Part shown: one piece after another, positions 6,237-7,776 of the stretch | Layout: the number at the start of each line of letters is the position of its first letter | Numbering within the stretch: the stretch's first letter is position 1 | From: Clostridiales bacterium | Lineage (GTDB): Bacteria > Bacillota > Clostridia > Christensenellales > CAG-138 | Direction of reading: 5' to 3' | Assembly: GCA_012511925.1 (NCBI GenBank) | Contig: JAAZFD010000358.1 | Coordinates: 1 to 7,776, forward strand | Length of the DNA stretch: 7,776 bases | Notes under the pieces: generated by a model | Seen by the model: only the letters and a program-made list of their open reading frames with translations | The model's database searches: none | Told to the model about the DNA's origin: nothing | Position numbers and translations under genes: made by a program

Positions 6237-6743
6237 TTATGCGGAAGTAAGAAGTATCGCCGCAAGTATAAATAAAAAGCAAACCGCCCACGCCAATATC
6301 GTAACGCACAAGCAAGAAAAAAGTTTAATTGCAACACTTTTAGTTGGTGCGCCAGATTCTTGCAACACAAATAACGAACTAACAAATGCGATTGCCCCAG
6401 GAATTGCGCCGCCCGTTGTAAAAACAACGATTGCAAGACAAGCAACAACAAAAATCCACGACCACCAAGGAACACCCAAGGGCTTGTAAGGTTTTTTGCT
6501 TAATAGGTATTCGCCATCTACAGCAACATCTGCGAATCTGCCTACTGTTACGAAAATTCCCTCTTTTTCTCCAAGTTGGATAGTTTGCTCTAAGCCTATA
6601 AGGTTATTCGGAAAACTTAGTCTTTCTATTACAACATTACTCCTGTCAACCCTAAGTATTTGTTTACCCGTCCACCCACTACGCTCGTAATATACTATGT
6701 GCTTATTGCCGTCAATTTCAAAATTTAATAGTTTGCTTGGCAT
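6237..6743 (-). CDS. Membrane protein of unrecognised family, paralog 2 (168 aa)
   Basis: The start is the ATG at 6743-6741 with TTGGAGAA (6749-6756) as ribosome binding site; the gene ends in two consecutive TAA codons (6239-6234). Residues 1-90 form a soluble, beta-rich domain with conserved FEIDGNKHIVYYER, GKQ-x-L-x-VD, GL(E/D)Q and VAVDGEYL-x-SKKPY. Residues 93-109 (after PWWSW), 111-128 and 141-165 are three hydrophobic segments fit for membrane helices. No signal peptide or catalytic motif is seen. The N-terminal pattern (FE-x-DG-x-H-x-V then a G-K-x-x-L-x-VD hairpin) faintly recalls FAIM-type beta domains, but this is only an impression. The gene starts 18 bp after the stop of paralog 1 and precedes the truncated copy, so the three are probably co-transcribed. 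Function unknown. Confidence 0.85.
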   Translation of the reverse strand: MPSKLLNFEIDGNKHIVYYERSGWTGKQILRVDRSNVVIERLSFPNNLIGLEQTIQLGEKEGIFVTVGRFADVAVDGEYLLSKKPYKPLGVPWWSWIFVVACLAIVVFTTGGAIPGAIAFVSSLFVLQESGAPTKSVAIKLFSCLCVTILAWAVCFLFILAAILLTSA

Positions 6744-6761
6744 AATAATTCTCCAATCCTG

Positions 6762-7313
6762 TTATTTTGCTGCGGAAGCGAGAATTGCCGCAAACACAAA
6801 AACAACCAAAAGACATATAGCCCAAGCTATGAGTGTAATTCCTAAACAAGTAAAAAATCTTACTATAATACTTTTTTGGGGTGCAGCAGAGGCTTGTAAT
6901 ATGTATATCGGGCTAACAAATGCAAGCACACCGGGTAACGCGCCGCCCCTTGTAAAAGCTATAATCGAGATGCAAGCTACAACGAATATCCATGCCCACC
7001 AAGGAATTGCTAATGGGGAATATTGCTTTTTGCTTTTGATGTATTTGCCCTCAACTGCAACATCAAAGAAATTTTTTGCAACTACTACTCTGCATTCTTT
7101 GTCGCTTATCATAATCTTTTGGTCAAGCCCTACAAGTCTTATAAGAAAACTTGCTTTTTCTATCGGTACATTTTCGTTATCAACCGAAAGTGTTTGCTTT
7201 ACCGATGAAGCATTTTTTTCATAAAGCGTTTTCTTGCCCGATGTAGTATTTAGTTCATAATGCACTATGTGCTTGTTTCCGTCTATTTCAAACTCTAATA
7301 ATTCCCTTGGCAT
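6762..7313 (-). CDS. Membrane protein of unrecognised family, paralog 1 (183 aa)
   Basis: The start is the ATG at 7313-7311; the ribosome binding site is weak (GGGG at 7321-7324, 7 nt before the ATG), but the N-terminus MPRELLEFEIDGNKHIV matches the other paralogs exactly in register. The soluble domain spans residues 1-102 and the membrane part has three hydrophobic segments near 105-121 (after PWWAW), 123-140 and 152-178. It is 15 residues longer than paralog 2, mostly because residues 19-30 (YELNTTSGKKTL) are duplicated as 31-42 (YEKNASSVKQTL). It is the first gene of the minus-strand set, under an extended -10 promoter at 7346-7373. Not a recognised family; function unknown. Confidence 0.85.
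   Translation of the reverse strand: MPRELLEFEIDGNKHIVHYELNTTSGKKTLYEKNASSVKQTLSVDNENVPIEKASFLIRLVGLDQKIMISDKECRVVVAKNFFDVAVEGKYIKSKKQYSPLAIPWWAWIFVVACISIIAFTRGGALPGVLAFVSPIYILQASAAPQKSIIVRFFTCLGITLIAWAICLLVVFVFAAILASAAK
7189..7260 (-). repeat. 36-bp (12-codon) tandem duplication within paralog 1
   Basis: Positions 7189-7224 and 7225-7260 align without gaps at 28 of 36 bases; both end in TTCATAA on the plus strand. They encode YELNTTSGKKTL and YEKNASSVKQTL, 7 of 12 residues identical. The duplication keeps the frame and adds one beta-hairpin-sized element that paralogs 2 and 3 lack. The divergence shows it is not very recent and has been retained. Confidence 0.8.
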
Positions 7314-7345
7314 CTTTTTTCCCCAGTCTTTACGTATTTATGTAA

Positions 7346-7373
7346 ATTATAACAAGACAATCTTAATTTGCAA
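7346..7373 (-). promoter_or_regulatory. Extended -10 promoter for the minus-strand paralog operon
   Basis: On the minus strand TATAAT lies at 7351-7346, preceded by TGT (an extended -10, TGn), with TTGCAA at 7373-7368 as a weaker -35 and a 16-bp spacer. Transcription would start near 7339, about 26 nt before the ATG of paralog 1. Confidence 0.65.
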
Positions 7374-7391
7374 GCATTTTTAGCAAGTTAA
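7363..7391. other. Inverted repeat over the -35 region of the minus-strand promoter
   Basis: TTAATTTGC (7363-7371) pairs with GCAAGTTAA (7383-7391) over all nine positions with one G-T wobble, around an 11-nt spacer. On the minus strand CTTGC also occurs twice as a direct repeat (7387-7383 and 7375-7371). The repeat covers most of the presumed -35 element, so a bound regulator could block it. AT-rich composition makes chance possible. Confidence 0.35.
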
Positions 7392-7414
7392 ATTCTGAAA
7401 ACGCCCAAAACCGC

Positions 7415-7442
7415 TTTACATTTCCAAATTTATAGGTATAAT
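7415..7442 (+). promoter_or_regulatory. Upstream promoter P1 for rpmG-secE
   Basis: TTTACA at 7415-7420 and TATAAT at 7437-7442 are separated by 16 bp, a good sigma-A promoter. Transcription would start near 7449 and give a leader of about 120 nt. The -10 lies in a palindrome (TATAATATTATA, 7437-7448), so a minus-strand -10 also exists there, but without a convincing -35. Confidence 0.55.
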
Positions 7443-7487
7443 ATTATAGGGATATGAGAAATATCTGTATTTTTTCTAAAAATATAG

Positions 7488-7516
7488 TTGACAGAGCGAT
7501 ATTCGTGTGATACATT
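7488..7516 (+). promoter_or_regulatory. Proximal promoter P2 for rpmG-secE
   Basis: A perfect -35 TTGACA (7488-7493), a 17-bp spacer and TACATT (7511-7516) with an extended TGA just upstream (7508-7510). Transcription should start near 7523, about 50 nt before the rpmG ATG. Confidence 0.75.
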
Positions 7517-7525
7517 TAGTAAGTT

Positions 7526-7541
7526 GACCCCTAATAGGGTC
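7526..7541 (+). other. Small hairpin in the rpmG leader
   Basis: GACCC (7526-7530) pairs with GGGTC (7537-7541) around a CTAATA loop and is followed by TTATTT. It sits at the 5' end of the P2 transcript, 16 nt ahead of the ribosome binding site. It may protect the 5' end or act as a weak attenuator; the T run is interrupted, so a full terminator is doubtful. Confidence 0.4.
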
Positions 7542-7571
7542 TTATTTAGGTATGTTTAAGGAGGGAGTATT

Positions 7572-7721
7572 ATGCGGGTAAAGATTACGTTGGCATGTAG
7601 CGAGTGCAAACAACGAAACTACAACACTTTTAAGAACAAAAAGAACGACCCAGATCGTTTGGAGTTCAACAAGTATTGCCGTTTTTGCAGAAAGCACACA
7701 GCACACAAAGAAGCGAAGTAA
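7572..7721 (+). CDS. rpmG: 50S ribosomal protein L33
   Basis: The protein has 49 residues, the usual L33 length, and begins [17 protein letters not shown]. Four cysteines at 9, 12, 36 and 39 (CxxC...CxxC) mark the zinc-binding C+ form, which many Firmicutes carry alongside or instead of a Cys-free form. L33 is a component of the large ribosomal subunit near the tRNA exit site. The start is fixed by a perfect AAGGAGG at 7558-7564, 7 nt before the ATG. Tandem promoters P1 and P2 precede it, and the start of a probable secE follows 24 bp downstream, the classical rpmG-secE-nusG order. The gene is too short to appear in longer ORF screens but is unmistakable. Confidence 0.95.
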   Translation: MRVKITLACSECKQRNYNTFKNKKNDPDRLEFNKYCRFCRKHTAHKEAK

Positions 7722-7745
7722 AATTTTTGAGAAGGAGTTCCTAAA

Positions 7746-7776
7746 ATGGCAGGAAACGAAATGAAAACCAAGAAGC
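7746..7776 (+). CDS. secE: Probable preprotein translocase subunit SecE, first 10 codons only
   Basis: The ATG at 7746 has a strong ribosome binding site AAGGAG (7732-7737), 8 nt away. Only MAGNEMKTKK and one further base are in the window. The identity is inferred from position: secE follows rpmG in most Firmicutes, and SecE proteins often begin with a short hydrophilic Lys-rich stretch like this one. SecE is a small membrane subunit of the SecYEG channel. Confidence 0.6.
   Translation, partial: MAGNEMKTKK

Noticed and set aside
5957..7224. Plus-strand ORFs opposite the three paralogs
   Set aside because: They are shadows of the minus-strand genes. The paralogs' mutual similarity, spacing and ribosome binding sites all support the minus strand.
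7437..7448. Palindrome TATAATATTATA as a regulator binding site
   Set aside because: Best explained as the -10 element of promoter P1 within AT-rich DNA; no longer dyad surrounds it.
7523..7571. Riboswitch or T-box in the rpmG leader
   Set aside because: The leader from the near promoter is only about 50 nt with one 5-bp hairpin, and no conserved T-box or riboswitch core is seen.

Overview
The window looks like a chromosomal segment of a low-to-moderate GC Firmicute, most likely an uncultured gut-type member of the Clostridia. Support comes from strong AAGGAGG-type ribosome binding sites, sigma-A-like promoters, a 49-residue zinc-type L33 followed by a SecE-like start, and surface or repeat proteins of the InlB B-repeat, GLUG and BspA-like LRR kinds. 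TGA acts as a stop and TGG as Trp, so the standard bacterial code applies and a mycoplasma is unlikely.

Layout, left to right. (1) Positions 1-3953 hold the 3' part of a very large secreted or surface protein: eight complete and one partial InlB/Listeria-Bacteroides B-repeats, a linker, then eleven GLUG-like repeats. Its N-terminus lies outside the window. (2) A stem-loop follows, then a small lipoprotein gene (4034-4510) and a rho-independent terminator, so the adhesin and lipoprotein may be one transcription unit. (3) Positions 4556-4831 contain overlapping inverted repeats, a probable remnant of a small membrane-protein gene, and a near-consensus promoter. (4) Positions 4832-5704 encode a cytoplasmic leucine-rich-repeat protein with a Cys4 zinc-ribbon-like module at each end. 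(5) Positions 5706-5942, between convergent genes, hold an array of about nine short hairpins of different sequence separated by a recurring GTGAAAT-like linker. (6) Three tandem paralogous genes of an unrecognised membrane-protein family lie on the minus strand (7313 to 5875). The most downstream copy has lost its membrane domain and reads into the hairpin array. (7) A divergent intergenic region carries one minus-strand and two plus-strand promoters. (8) rpmG (L33) and the first codons of a probable secE close the window, as in the conserved rpmG-secE-nusG cluster.

The strongest candidates for something undescribed are the GTGAAAT-spaced hairpin array and its junction with the truncated paralog. 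After those come the three-gene membrane-protein family, which has an internal 36-bp duplication in one member, and the double zinc-ribbon LRR protein. No enzyme, phage, transposase, CRISPR-Cas or defence gene was recognised. Family assignments were made by reading motifs, not by database search.
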